DNA of 20,909 nucleotides, taken from Candidatus Cardinium sp. cBcalN2 (GTDB lineage: Bacteria > Bacteroidota > Bacteroidia > Cytophagales > Amoebophilaceae). Positions 7,671 through 15,134 of this stretch are shown piece after piece. The first letter of the stretch is position 1, and each line of letters opens with the position of its first letter. The notes beneath the pieces were generated by a model, which saw only the letters and a program-made list of their open reading frames with translations, was not told where the DNA came from and did not search any database. The position numbers and the translations under genes were made by a program. Location: the NCBI RefSeq assembly GCF_022810445.1, contig NZ_JAACGD010000103.1, forward strand, positions 1 through 20,909, written 5' to 3'.

Positions 7671-10655
7671 ATGCTGCAACCCATATATTCCGCCATTTTA
7701 ATTGCCATTTTCCTAATGGCTATTCCTTATCAAGGATTCTCTATGGCCAACGACCAGCTGAGACCATTTGCACAAGCTATTTTTCATGAAGGCATATGGC
7801 TTTTTAAGCAACATCAATATGCAGCAGCCGAAAAGTACTTTCAGGCCTATTTGAACACCCAGGGAAAAAAGTATAACAAAGAAGAGGCTGCTTATCATAT
7901 AGCACTATCTGCTTTGGCCAATCAAGACCGGAATCTAGAAATATTTTTGCAGTATTTTATAACCAGATACCCTAGCAGTCGATACATAGAAACGATGCGC
8001 TATTACTTGGCAAAATGCTTTTTTGAATCAGGTCAGTTTGCTAAAAGCCTCTCTTTATATCAAACTATTCAAGCAGATTGCTTAGCCCCTAAAGAGCGAG
8101 TAACCCTTGAATATGCTATAGGAGATAGCTATTTACAACTAAAAGATTGGACCCCTGCAAAAAAGTACTTTACAACTATTAGCAATAAAAACCATCCTTA
8201 TTACCATGCGGCACAATTACAGATGGCCTACATCGCTTTTCAGGAAGCAGATTATGATGGTGCGCTTGTAGCACTTGAAAAAGCTAGTAAAAAATACAGC
8301 TTAGAAGCCCAAAGTTTAACGCTAAAGGTATACCATAAAGCTGGCCAATTTGAATCATTACTTGCCTATGTAGGGCGTTATCCAGATGCATCTTTTAGCA
8401 AGCAAGACCATCTAGTTATGGCAGACGCTTATTTTTTCCTCAAGCAATACGCAGCAGCTATTACCCATTATCAGATAGCCTTAGATAATAGAACAGACCG
8501 AATGACCCGCGCTAAGCTAGGCCATGCTTTCTATGAAACAGAACAATATGCTAAAGCAGTTGCTTGTTTTCAGCAACTGCTTCATCAGACGACAGATTAT
8601 GCAAGTCAAATGGCTGCCTACTATAGCGGTCTTATCTATGAAAAAGAGGGTGCTATTCCAGCAGCTATAGCTGCTTTTTCTAAAGCAGAAGGGTTAAGAT
8701 TTGATGGAGAGCTAAGCGATTTGGCTGCTATCAAAGTTGCTGGCTTGCGTTACCAACAAGGCGCTATTACAGAGGTTATAGCAGCCATGACTGCTTTTGT
8801 TGCAAACCATGAGGAAAGTAAAAACCTTTCCACTGCACAAGCCTTACTGGTACAGTGTTACTATAAAACAAAAGCGTATCAACGCGCTATAGATTATATA
8901 GCCACACTGCCCTATAAAACGGAAACACTCTTAAAGTTGTACCAAAAAGTACTTTTTTACCAGGGAATAGAAGATTATAATCAGGATAGGTTAGAGCATG
9001 CCATACAATACTTGAAGCAATCCCTTGTTTTTCCTTTTAAACCATCCTTAGTCTTACAAGCTCAGTTTTGGTTAGGAGAAGCTTTTTCTGCACTTGGTAA
9101 ATATGAAAAAGGGTTAAAGTTTTATACAAAATGTATGCAACAAGGCAATTTAAATAAACTCTTTTATGAAAAAAACCTATATGGCCTAGCTTATAGTTAC
9201 TTTAACACTGGAGCGTACACCACTGCAGCTAAAACCTTTGAACAGTATATAGCGATTACGCAAAAACAGCCAGCTGCTACCCACTACGATGCCATTCTTC
9301 GATTAGCGGATTGCTATTATGTCAAGAAAGATTACCAACAAGCACTTAACCTATATGCAGATGTGTATACCTATAATCCTGCTCACGTTCGTTACCAGGA
9401 AGCACTGATTTATGAAGCCTTAGGAGACAATCCTCGGGCAGAGCGTTGCCTGCAAGAAGTCCTTACCAACCATACAGAAACCATATATTATGAAAAAGCA
9501 TGCTATCACAAGGCCTGTACTATATTCAATGCAGGTAACTATCAAGCAGCTATTCAAGCATTTAGCCATCTCATGCAAATAGCGTTAACTACTGATCTAC
9601 AACCAGAATTATTGATGAAACGGGCTCTTGCTTATGAAAATCTTCAAAGATATAAAAAAGCTGCTGCCGACTACGCAGCTATTTTAGACCAATACCCCAG
9701 CCATGCCTATGCAGAAAGTGCTTTAATGGCTTTATCAAACCTATGTTCTACAAAAAGAACACCTGAAAAAACAGAGGTTTACTTAGAAAAATATGCACAT
9801 ATCGCTAAAAAAATGGCTAGTCATTCTGATGAGCGTACCATTGGCACAGCTAAGCAGCTTTTTTACAATCAAACTTATGCAAAAGTATTGCAACAGTTGA
9901 CTGCTTTTGATAAGCAGTATCCAGGTAGTCCATTGCTTGGAGAAGCTTATTTTTTAATCGCAGAAAGTTATTATAGACTACAAAAGCAGAACGAGGCAAT
10001 CAGCTATTATAAAAAACTAGTAGCCACCCCCCAAACAACTTTCCATAAAAAAGCATATCTAAGAATAGCTGATTTAGCTTACGAAGGCAAACGTTTTCAA
10101 GAAGCTGTCACCTATTACCAAAAACTACAGAAAATGCAACTGACTCATAAAGAATATCACCAGACCTTAATTGGACTTATAAAAGGTAGTTTTATGCTAA
10201 AAAAATATCAAATTACCACACCTGCTTGTTTAGAATTATTGAATAGTGCTAAGGAAGCACCAATTGAAACGACACAGCAAGCTTCTCTTTACCTTGGTAA
10301 GGTAGCTATGCAACGAGCAGAATACAAACGTGCTAAAAGCCATTTTTTAAAAGCCAGTAGACCGTTGCATACGATTACTGCAGCAGAAGCACAATATCTA
10401 TTGGCCCATGTAGAATTTAAATTAAAAGCGTATCAACCCTCTTTAAATATTTTATTTGATCTAGTGGAAAAATTTCCACAGAATAACGATTATATCGATC
10501 GTGCCTTTTTACTTATGGCAGATAATTATATGATGCTAGGGAATTTTACGCAAGCTAAAGCTACCTTAGATTCTATGATCAATAACTCCAAGGATCAAAA
10601 GCAAATTGAACTGGCTAAACAAAAAAGAGGTAAGGTGGTCGCAAAGTTACAATAG
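7671..10655 (+). CDS. Large exported tetratricopeptide-repeat protein
   Basis: The 994-residue protein begins with a hydrophobic segment (about 6-24, ending near QGFSMA), so it is probably exported or anchored. Nearly all the rest is helical repeats of TPR type with typical A/G/Y/A spacing. Examples are EKYFQAYLNTQGKKYNKEEA, AYHIALSAL, YYLAKCFFESGQFAKSLSLY, LGHAFYETEQYAKAVACF and LADCYYVKKDYQQALNLY. Further repeats continue to the C-terminus (LMADNYMMLGNFTQAKATL). I count well over ten. Long TPR proteins of this size with BamD/YbgF-like spacing are common in Bacteroidota and are generally thought to be periplasmic scaffolds; the partner is unknown. The gene is monocistronic as far as can be seen, converging on the DUF4293 gene. 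Confidence 0.88.
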   Translation: MLQPIYSAILIAIFLMAIPYQGFSMANDQLRPFAQAIFHEGIWLFKQHQYAAAEKYFQAYLNTQGKKYNKEEAAYHIALSALANQDRNLEIFLQYFITRYPSSRYIETMRYYLAKCFFESGQFAKSLSLYQTIQADCLAPKERVTLEYAIGDSYLQLKDWTPAKKYFTTISNKNHPYYHAAQLQMAYIAFQEADYDGALVALEKASKKYSLEAQSLTLKVYHKAGQFESLLAYVGRYPDASFSKQDHLVMADAYFFLKQYAAAITHYQIALDNRTDRMTRAKLGHAFYETEQYAKAVACFQQLLHQTTDYASQMAAYYSGLIYEKEGAIPAAIAAFSKAEGLRFDGELSDLAAIKVAGLRYQQGAITEVIAAMTAFVANHEESKNLSTAQALLVQCYYKTKAYQRAIDYIATLPYKTETLLKLYQKVLFYQGIEDYNQDRLEHAIQYLKQSLVFPFKPSLVLQAQFWLGEAFSALGKYEKGLKFYTKCMQQGNLNKLFYEKNLYGLAYSYFNTGAYTTAAKTFEQYIAITQKQPAATHYDAILRLADCYYVKKDYQQALNLYADVYTYNPAHVRYQEALIYEALGDNPRAERCLQEVLTNHTETIYYEKACYHKACTIFNAGNYQAAIQAFSHLMQIALTTDLQPELLMKRALAYENLQRYKKAAADYAAILDQYPSHAYAESALMALSNLCSTKRTPEKTEVYLEKYAHIAKKMASHSDERTIGTAKQLFYNQTYAKVLQQLTAFDKQYPGSPLLGEAYFLIAESYYRLQKQNEAISYYKKLVATPQTTFHKKAYLRIADLAYEGKRFQEAVTYYQKLQKMQLTHKEYHQTLIGLIKGSFMLKKYQITTPACLELLNSAKEAPIETTQQASLYLGKVAMQRAEYKRAKSHFLKASRPLHTITAAEAQYLLAHVEFKLKAYQPSLNILFDLVEKFPQNNDYIDRAFLLMADNYMMLGNFTQAKATLDSMINNSKDQKQIELAKQKRGKVVAKLQ

Positions 10656-10773
10656 CAAGTGCACAAGTATATATTCAAAAGATTGGTAAATCCAGCATTT
10701 TTAACTGATTTATATAGCATCTGTTTAGAAAATGGCGTCAACTTAAGGATGACCACCATTCATACATAATCCC

Positions 10774-11232
10774 TTAGCGTAAGCGATCCTGATTAACTAG
10801 CTGTTCGTCTTTTTTAATATAATACCTTGCCAGTAGGTTGGCTGTTAAAGCAATGAAAGGAAAAAAGATGCCTATTTTATAGCTGCTATACCCCTGCAGC
10901 ATATAGGCCGTGTTAGCCTTCTTAATAAGAACCAAAGTCAAGATTATCAATAGAACTAATGTTAGGCTTATCCGAGCAGTTAAACGAAGTTGTAACTTTC
11001 TACTATCATGCCGAATAATGGCATATGCTGCTGTTAGAGCAAGGCAACAAGCTAATAAAGCCGACAAGCTATAAGGAAATATAATACTTTGTTCCTTACA
11101 AATAATAAGCGCATAGGGCATTATGGTGCAAAGACTATCCAAACCTACTTTCTCCCAAATTGGTAGTTTCAAGAAAATAAACATAGCCATGCAAACGGCG
11201 CTTAAATAAAGAGATTGAATTCTTTGAATCAT
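10774..11232 (-). CDS. DUF4293 family integral membrane protein
   Basis: The protein starting at MIQRIQSLYL has 152 residues and four hydrophobic segments, at about 8-22, 51-69, 86-105 and 121-138. That start and topology match the DUF4293 family, a small four-helix membrane protein found in Bacteroidota with no known function. I chose the ATG at 11232 because family members begin with MIQRIQ. A longer reading from 11253 would add seven residues (MPFYRSR). The gene lies 64 bp downstream of tRNA-Asp on the same strand and may be read through from the tRNA promoter. It converges with the long TPR gene. Confidence 0.8.
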   Translation of the reverse strand: MIQRIQSLYLSAVCMAMFIFLKLPIWEKVGLDSLCTIMPYALIICKEQSIIFPYSLSALLACCLALTAAYAIIRHDSRKLQLRLTARISLTLVLLIILTLVLIKKANTAYMLQGYSSYKIGIFFPFIALTANLLARYYIKKDEQLVNQDRLR

Positions 11233-11296
11233 GCGGGAACGATAAAAAGGCAAGAGAACAAAACGCTAAAAAAGAAAAGACGATCAAGAGTTTATG

Positions 11297-11370
11297 CGGT
11301 CTGGACGGGACTCGAACCCGCGACCTCCTGCGTGACAGGCAGGCATTCTAACCAGCTGAACTACCAGACC
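11297..11370 (-). tRNA. tRNA-Asp(GUC)
   Basis: The reverse complement gives a 74-nt cloverleaf. The acceptor GGTCTGG pairs with CCAGACC and the anticodon stem is CCTGC/GCAGG. The loop CTGTCAC gives anticodon GUC (aspartate). The T arm contains GCGGG-TTCGAGT-CCCGT and the discriminator is G, as expected for tRNA-Asp. CCA is not encoded. A well-formed promoter lies upstream. Confidence 0.96.
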
Positions 11371-11402
11371 TTGAAAATTTCAATAACCACTGCACCAGTG
11401 TA

Positions 11403-11434
11403 CAAATATAATGCATAAATTGCTATTTATCAAA
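11403..11434 (-). promoter_or_regulatory. Bacteroidota-type promoter for tRNA-Asp
   Basis: On the minus strand TTTG (complement of 11431-11434) is followed after exactly 20 nt by TATATTTG (complement of 11403-11410), a perfect TAnnTTTG. The -7 box ends 32 nt before the mature tRNA 5' end, leaving a short leader. Box type and spacing are the same as at pdhA. Confidence 0.75.
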
Positions 11435-11601
11435 AATAATAATCTTTTTATCTATAAAAATAATTGCAACTTAAAATTGTCTCATGTAAATTGATGGCAT
11501 GATAATGAACTTGTTATTCATAGAACCTAGTTGGTGGCTCTGGCTTAAACACTATCCACATCACCATCAATCACTGTATAATTTTTAAATCAGTATATAC
11601 T

Positions 11602-11889
11602 ATGACCAAAGCAGAAGTAATTTTAGCAATCTCCCGTAAAACGGGACTTGATAAAGAAGATGTCAAAAATACGCTAGATGAGCTATTCCATGTTATTCAA
11701 GATGCTGTAACAGCTAATCATCGGGTTCATTTCAGTGGATTTGGTAGTTTTTCTAAAAAGAAACGAGCAAAAAAAATTGGACGTAACATTAGTACCAATA
11801 CAGCTATTGTAGTAGAGGAACACCACATTCCATTTTTTAAGCATTCTAAGTTTTTTGCAGCAAAAATTAAAGCTGCTGATGCTGTATAG
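11602..11889 (+). CDS. HU-family DNA-binding protein
   Basis: This 95-residue basic protein has the HU/IHF fold signature. It shows an N-terminal helix pair with TKAEVILAISRKTGLDKEDVKNTLDELF, then HFSGFGSFSKKKRAKKIGRN (48-67), and the C-terminal IPFFKHSKFFAAKIK. It should act as a dimer that bends and compacts chromosomal DNA. In the beta-arm the common RNP turn reads RNIS, so the usual intercalating proline is absent. From memory this variant is frequent among Bacteroidota HU paralogues rather than unique here. No ihfA/B-specific context is present. It stands alone, convergent with pth. Confidence 0.93.
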   Translation: MTKAEVILAISRKTGLDKEDVKNTLDELFHVIQDAVTANHRVHFSGFGSFSKKKRAKKIGRNISTNTAIVVEEHHIPFFKHSKFFAAKIKAADAV

Positions 11890-12214
11890 CACTTTATAAA
11901 GCTTAGATAGGCTGATCATTATTATGATTATAAAATAGATTAACTAGTCAAATGGTTTATTTTTCCAGCATAGTTGGCATACCAAAATAGCCTTATAAAA
12001 ATACATAGTACAAGTTCTATTAAGCAGTAACTTTATTTATTATCTATCTTAAATAGATGATGAAAATCTGCTGCCCAATGTGAGTATTGATACAAAAATT
12101 TTTATTGTATTAGCTATATTGTTCAGGCAAATATGGCAAATAGTGTCAATTTAAACCTTTAACGCTTAGTAAATTTTTTAACAAAAAATGGATAAAGAAT
12201 CTGACCATTATCTA

Positions 12215-12256
12215 TTACTTTTTGCTTGATTACATCTTTGATCAAGCAAAAAGTAA
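12215..12256. repeat. A-type inverted repeat with 16-bp perfect arms
   Basis: TTACTTTTTGCTTGAT (12215-12230) is the exact reverse complement of 12241-12256, with the 10-nt loop TACATCTTTG. The arm shares the TTACTTTTTnCTTGAT core with the copies at 74-89 and 16986-17001. Lying between convergent genes, it is a good candidate for a bidirectional terminator, though it is 326 bp past the HU stop and 148 bp past the pth stop. Confidence 0.75.
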
Positions 12257-12353
12257 CTTAAAATTGCTGATAAGCATTTTTAGTTTTAAGTTCAATTTAA
12301 ATAAACATCTATATGCAACGGTCTGATCTATCTTGTTAGCCGCCCCCTTAAAG

Positions 12354-12381
12354 AAACCGCTGAACTGGGGTTTTTATTCCT
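12354..12381. terminator. Weak possible terminator downstream of pth
   Basis: AAACC and GGTTT words flank a 10-nt interval and are followed on the plus strand by a T-rich run. The stem is only about 5 bp, so this is a marginal call. It lies within 50 bp of the pth stop. Confidence 0.25.
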
Positions 12382-12403
12382 TTTATACCTAGCTAATTTA
12401 GCC

Positions 12404-12961
12404 CTAATTAAACTGATTCATAGCATGGAGCATACCTCTATTACACCAAGCCATCAATATTTCTCCTGCTTTATCCAAGTAATTATCCATTGCCTTTAAT
12501 TCTTCTGGGTTAAAATTACTCAAGACAAAATTCGAAAGTCCTCCTTTAGGAAAATCACTGCCAATACCTACTCGAAGACGCGGATAATGATCTGAAGCTA
12601 AAGCATGCGCAATGCTTTTTAATCCATTATGACCTGCATCAGAACCTTTGGCCCGTAAACGCATCGTACCAAAGGGAAGTGTGATATCATCTACAATCGT
12701 TAAACTTTGCTCAATGGGTATATTTAAATGATCAACCCAATACCTAACCGACCTACCACTATTATTCATATAGGTGGTAGGCTTGATTATATATACTTGA
12801 TGCTGGTGGCAAATAAAAGAGGCAATAGAAGCCAATCGACCTAATTGAAATCTAGCTTTCTGTTGAACCGCTAGATAATCCACCACTAAAAAGCCTACAT
12901 TGTGTCTGGTATAGGCATAATCGAGGCCAATATTGCCCAATCCAACCAGTAATAGCTTCAT
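12404..12961 (-). CDS. pth: Peptidyl-tRNA hydrolase
   Basis: Pth releases peptides from prematurely dropped peptidyl-tRNA, recycling tRNA in the cytoplasm. Starting at MKLLLVGLGN the protein has 185 residues, the usual size. A longer reading from 12994 would add 11 residues and is less likely. The key residues are visible: Asn10 in LGNIG, catalytic His20 in TRHNVGF, the PTTYMNNSG motif near 64-72, and VDDITLPFGTMRLRAKGSDAGHNG with the active-site Asp and the tRNA-contacting Asn. It lies 53 bp downstream of rplY on the same strand. The rplY-pth pair is a conserved order in many bacteria. Confidence 0.96.
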   Translation of the reverse strand: MKLLLVGLGNIGLDYAYTRHNVGFLVVDYLAVQQKARFQLGRLASIASFICHQHQVYIIKPTTYMNNSGRSVRYWVDHLNIPIEQSLTIVDDITLPFGTMRLRAKGSDAGHNGLKSIAHALASDHYPRLRVGIGSDFPKGGLSNFVLSNFNPEELKAMDNYLDKAGEILMAWCNRGMLHAMNQFN

Positions 12962-13014
12962 AGTTTCTTTGCTAATTGCTAAGCAGCATAGCAATGCTAG
13001 ATAAAAAGTAGTCT

Positions 13015-13602
13015 CTATTTCTTAGTTTTTTTCTCCTCTTTACTAGCTGCACTACGCAATGCTCTTGGAATCTCGATAGAGGCAACTGGTGTATTAGGCA
13101 ATGCCAAAATAGTATAATTTTCTATTGGGATCTGATGCACACGCACAATTTGCCCTAAATCAAGATCAGAAACATCAATATTAACCATCGATGGCATATC
13201 TTTAGGATAAGCAGAAATAGCTAGTTTTCTTTGCTTTTTTGAGAGTACTCCTCCTTTGGATACACCTATCGCTTTACCAACAAATGCGGTAGGTATTTGC
13301 ATTTTTATTTTCTTATCATCAAAAATTTGTAAAAAATCTACATGCAACATCATTTCACTTACAGGGTGAAATTGCATTTCCTGCAAAATACATCTGTAAA
13401 TAGATCCTTCAATATTTAGATCTACAAAATGGGCATGAGGTGTATAAACCAAGTCACGTAAAAAAACCATAGGTACATAAAAATGGACTTGTTCTGTTCC
13501 CCCATATAGTACACCTGGTACTTGTGCAGCTATTCTTAACTGCTTAGACTCAGCTTTACCGAGATTTGCTCTTTTATACCCTAGAATCTCTATTACCTTC
13601 AT
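13015..13602 (-). CDS. rplY: 50S ribosomal protein L25, Ctc form
   Basis: L25 binds 5S rRNA in the large ribosomal subunit. The 195-residue length marks the long Ctc/TL5 type, with an N-terminal 5S-binding domain and a C-terminal beta domain. The N-terminal domain contains GYKRANLGKAESKQLRIAAQVPGVLYGG and HFVDLNIEG...CILQEMQFHPVSEMMLHVDFLQI. The C-terminal domain contains PTAFVGKAIGVSKGGVLSKKQRKLAI and the VNIDVSDLDLGQIVRV stretch. A Lys-rich tail (KEEKKTKK) ends the protein. Just upstream on the minus strand, a TAAATTTG word (complement of 13696-13703) could be a -7 box, but no -33 box sits at the right distance. Co-transcription with pth is likely. Confidence 0.94.
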   Translation of the reverse strand: MKVIEILGYKRANLGKAESKQLRIAAQVPGVLYGGTEQVHFYVPMVFLRDLVYTPHAHFVDLNIEGSIYRCILQEMQFHPVSEMMLHVDFLQIFDDKKIKMQIPTAFVGKAIGVSKGGVLSKKQRKLAISAYPKDMPSMVNIDVSDLDLGQIVRVHQIPIENYTILALPNTPVASIEIPRALRSAASKEEKKTKK

Positions 13603-14075
13603 ATCTGTTGTTTATGATCAATGTAAAATTAATATGTTTGATGTATTTTGGACTTGCTATCCTATTGCTATACGGTAACTAAGCAGAATCAAAATCAAAT
13701 TTAATAAAAAAATCGATATAAAAATGTATAGTGGACTGGTTTATTCAGACAAATTGTATGGGTTCAAGACTATGGCTATTCTAGGCAAAACCGGCCCTTG
13801 TCAAATAATTGCGATCAGAAAAACATAGCTTACAGATAACAAAGCAAAATAGTTGCAGGGAGGGGGCTCAAGGGGTGGATCCTGTTTTGCCAGCTGTAAG
13901 GGGTGATTGCAGCAATTTTTTACCCAGGGCTTGCTTTTTTACCAAAATCAGGAACAAATACCGCTTATCAAAAAATATTTTTTCGTAACATTGTCAAAAC
14001 TATTCATGGAATACTGCACCATGCAAAATCCTGTAAATACGCTGTACCTACTATATATTTTAATGTTACGATCAA
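13603..14075. other. Divergent intergenic region between rplY and the first lipoprotein gene
   Basis: This 473-bp gap must hold promoters for both flanking genes. Only a partial -7 word for rplY was found. It also contains a degenerate B-type hairpin (13796-13935). A rightward reading frame at 13907-14212 lies in this gap and then overlaps the lipoprotein gene; it has no coding character. Confidence 0.6.
13796..13935. repeat. Degenerate B-type hairpin repeat
   Basis: The left arm (13796-13851) resembles the reverse complement of the 196-250 unit: CCTTGTCAAATAATTGCG against CCTTGTAAAATAGTTGCG, then GATCAG, then CTTACAG. After a G-rich spacer (13852-13879) the right arm starts at 13881 with CTGTTTTGCCAGCTGTAAGG, in the same sense as copy 1. 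This preserves the left arm, spacer, right arm layout, and its left arm keeps the tail segment that is missing from the left side of copy 1. It is decayed but recognisable. Confidence 0.65.
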
Positions 14076-14792
14076 GTGAACCTATATCATTATACCATCA
14101 ATGGAATAAAAATGGTATTAACAACTATTTTGTTTTACTTTTTTATGTTGCTTGTTTCTGGATGTGGACGAATTCGAACCACTGCTGCTATGATACCTAC
14201 AGAAAATCATGATAACCGCCCTGCACCAGCTCTACTACACACTACTGAACTCAATCAGCATATTCTAACAACTATTCAAGATGTTCAGATTGCTGGAACA
14301 GATGCTAACCAAGCGGTTTGGACTGCTAATACATTAATTATTGATATTGTTAGACTAGTTAAATCTACCCAATATGGGTCTACATTGCATCTTAATAAAG
14401 CTGAGAAAAGTTTTAATGAAGTGAAAAAAGCTACTAGTGTCGTTAATAAATCTGTTGATCAAGCATTAACTATGCTAGGTCGTGCTATAACTAGTGTAAT
14501 GGCTGAAAAAAGTAGTAAGGGAAACAGTCTTGCGAACCTTATTTACCCTCGCCTACATGAGCTGACTAAACATCTTACCGATGCGCAAAAATTGGTTCAG
14601 AAAGTTCATGAAGAAGTGCAACTTTACTACAAAGAGTCCATTGTAGCCCGTAAAACAAGAACGCGTGCTGAAGATTTTAGTAAAATTCACCTAGCTTCTG
14701 TTAATAATTGCCAACGTATCGGGTATATTGATAACCATATTGAAAATTGTTGTAAAAAACTTAAGCGTTATATTGAACTTTACTGTAAATAG
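14076..14792 (+). CDS. Helical lipoprotein of unknown function
   Basis: I do not recognise this protein. Read from the GTG at 14076 it has 238 residues. An ATG at 14112 (Met13) is the alternative start, but it would leave no positive charge before the hydrophobic segment, so the GTG or Lys12 context favours the longer form. The hydrophobic stretch ends in LLVSGC (Cys30), a good lipobox, so the mature protein is probably a lipoprotein. The rest is mostly predicted helix with heptad-like spacing (TTELNQHILTTIQDVQ, EKSFNEVKKATSVVNKSVDQ, RLHELTKHLTDAQKLVQKVHEEVQ), suggesting a helical bundle or coiled coil. A degenerate repeat lies upstream, and a second lipoprotein gene follows 342 bp downstream. 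Confidence 0.72.
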   Translation: MNLYHYTINGIKMVLTTILFYFFMLLVSGCGRIRTTAAMIPTENHDNRPAPALLHTTELNQHILTTIQDVQIAGTDANQAVWTANTLIIDIVRLVKSTQYGSTLHLNKAEKSFNEVKKATSVVNKSVDQALTMLGRAITSVMAEKSSKGNSLANLIYPRLHELTKHLTDAQKLVQKVHEEVQLYYKESIVARKTRTRAEDFSKIHLASVNNCQRIGYIDNHIENCCKKLKRYIELYCK

Positions 14793-15134
14793 CTTACTAC
14801 CTATACAGTTGTTATCAACTTAAGCAAGTTGTTCGTGTTCTTACACGATTTGTCTGTACCAACTTTTTACCTAAAATTTGATTTATTAGCTACTGCTTGA
14901 TAAAGAAAAAAATGCAAGACAATGTAGAACTAATATGCTAGGAACCAGTTCTATTAAACGGCTGTAGCTAACAAATGTTTTTACATATAAGGCATGTAAT
15001 TTTTTAAAACTTATCCACAATACATTATATTTTGACTAATTTTCCTAGACTTGATGCCATTGTGTGAACAAATACAATTAAACTAAACCCATGACTTTAA
15101 AATTGTTCAAAATTAAAAATTAATATTATTAGCT
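14793..15134. other. Intergenic region between the two lipoprotein genes
   Basis: This very AT-rich 342-bp gap has no convincing ORF. It contains a small stem (TCGTGT 14833-14838, loop TCTT, ACACGA 14843-14848) 41 bp past the first lipoprotein stop. There is no confident promoter for the downstream gene. Confidence 0.5.
14833..14855 (+). terminator. Possible terminator after the helical lipoprotein gene
   Basis: A perfect 6-bp stem with a TCTT loop is followed by a short T-rich run (ATTTGTCT). The position is right for a terminator but the stem is short and the T-run weak. Confidence 0.3.

Larger units (their letters stand above)
11890..12403. other. Convergent intergenic region between HU and pth
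   Basis: This 514-bp AT-rich stretch lies between two genes that face each other. I see no convincing ORF. It holds the A-type inverted repeat at 12215-12256 and a weak stem near 12354-12374. Nothing else was identified. Confidence 0.6.

Noticed and set aside
11215..11418. Rightward reading frame of 67 codons containing WTGLEPATSCVTGRHSNQLNYQ
   Set aside because: It is the antisense translation of tRNA-Asp(GUC). This peptide is a well-known spurious product of reading through tRNA genes on the wrong strand.
13907..14212. Rightward reading frame of 101 codons before the first lipoprotein gene
   Set aside because: It starts in a degenerate B repeat and overlaps the lipoprotein signal-peptide region in another frame. 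Its translation has no export signal, domain or coding character.
15011..15019. Exact 9-mer TTATCCACA, the consensus DnaA box
   Set aside because: It is a single box with no cluster, no DUE-like array and no dnaA or dnaN nearby. One chance match in 21 kb of AT-rich DNA is not surprising, so it does not indicate an origin.
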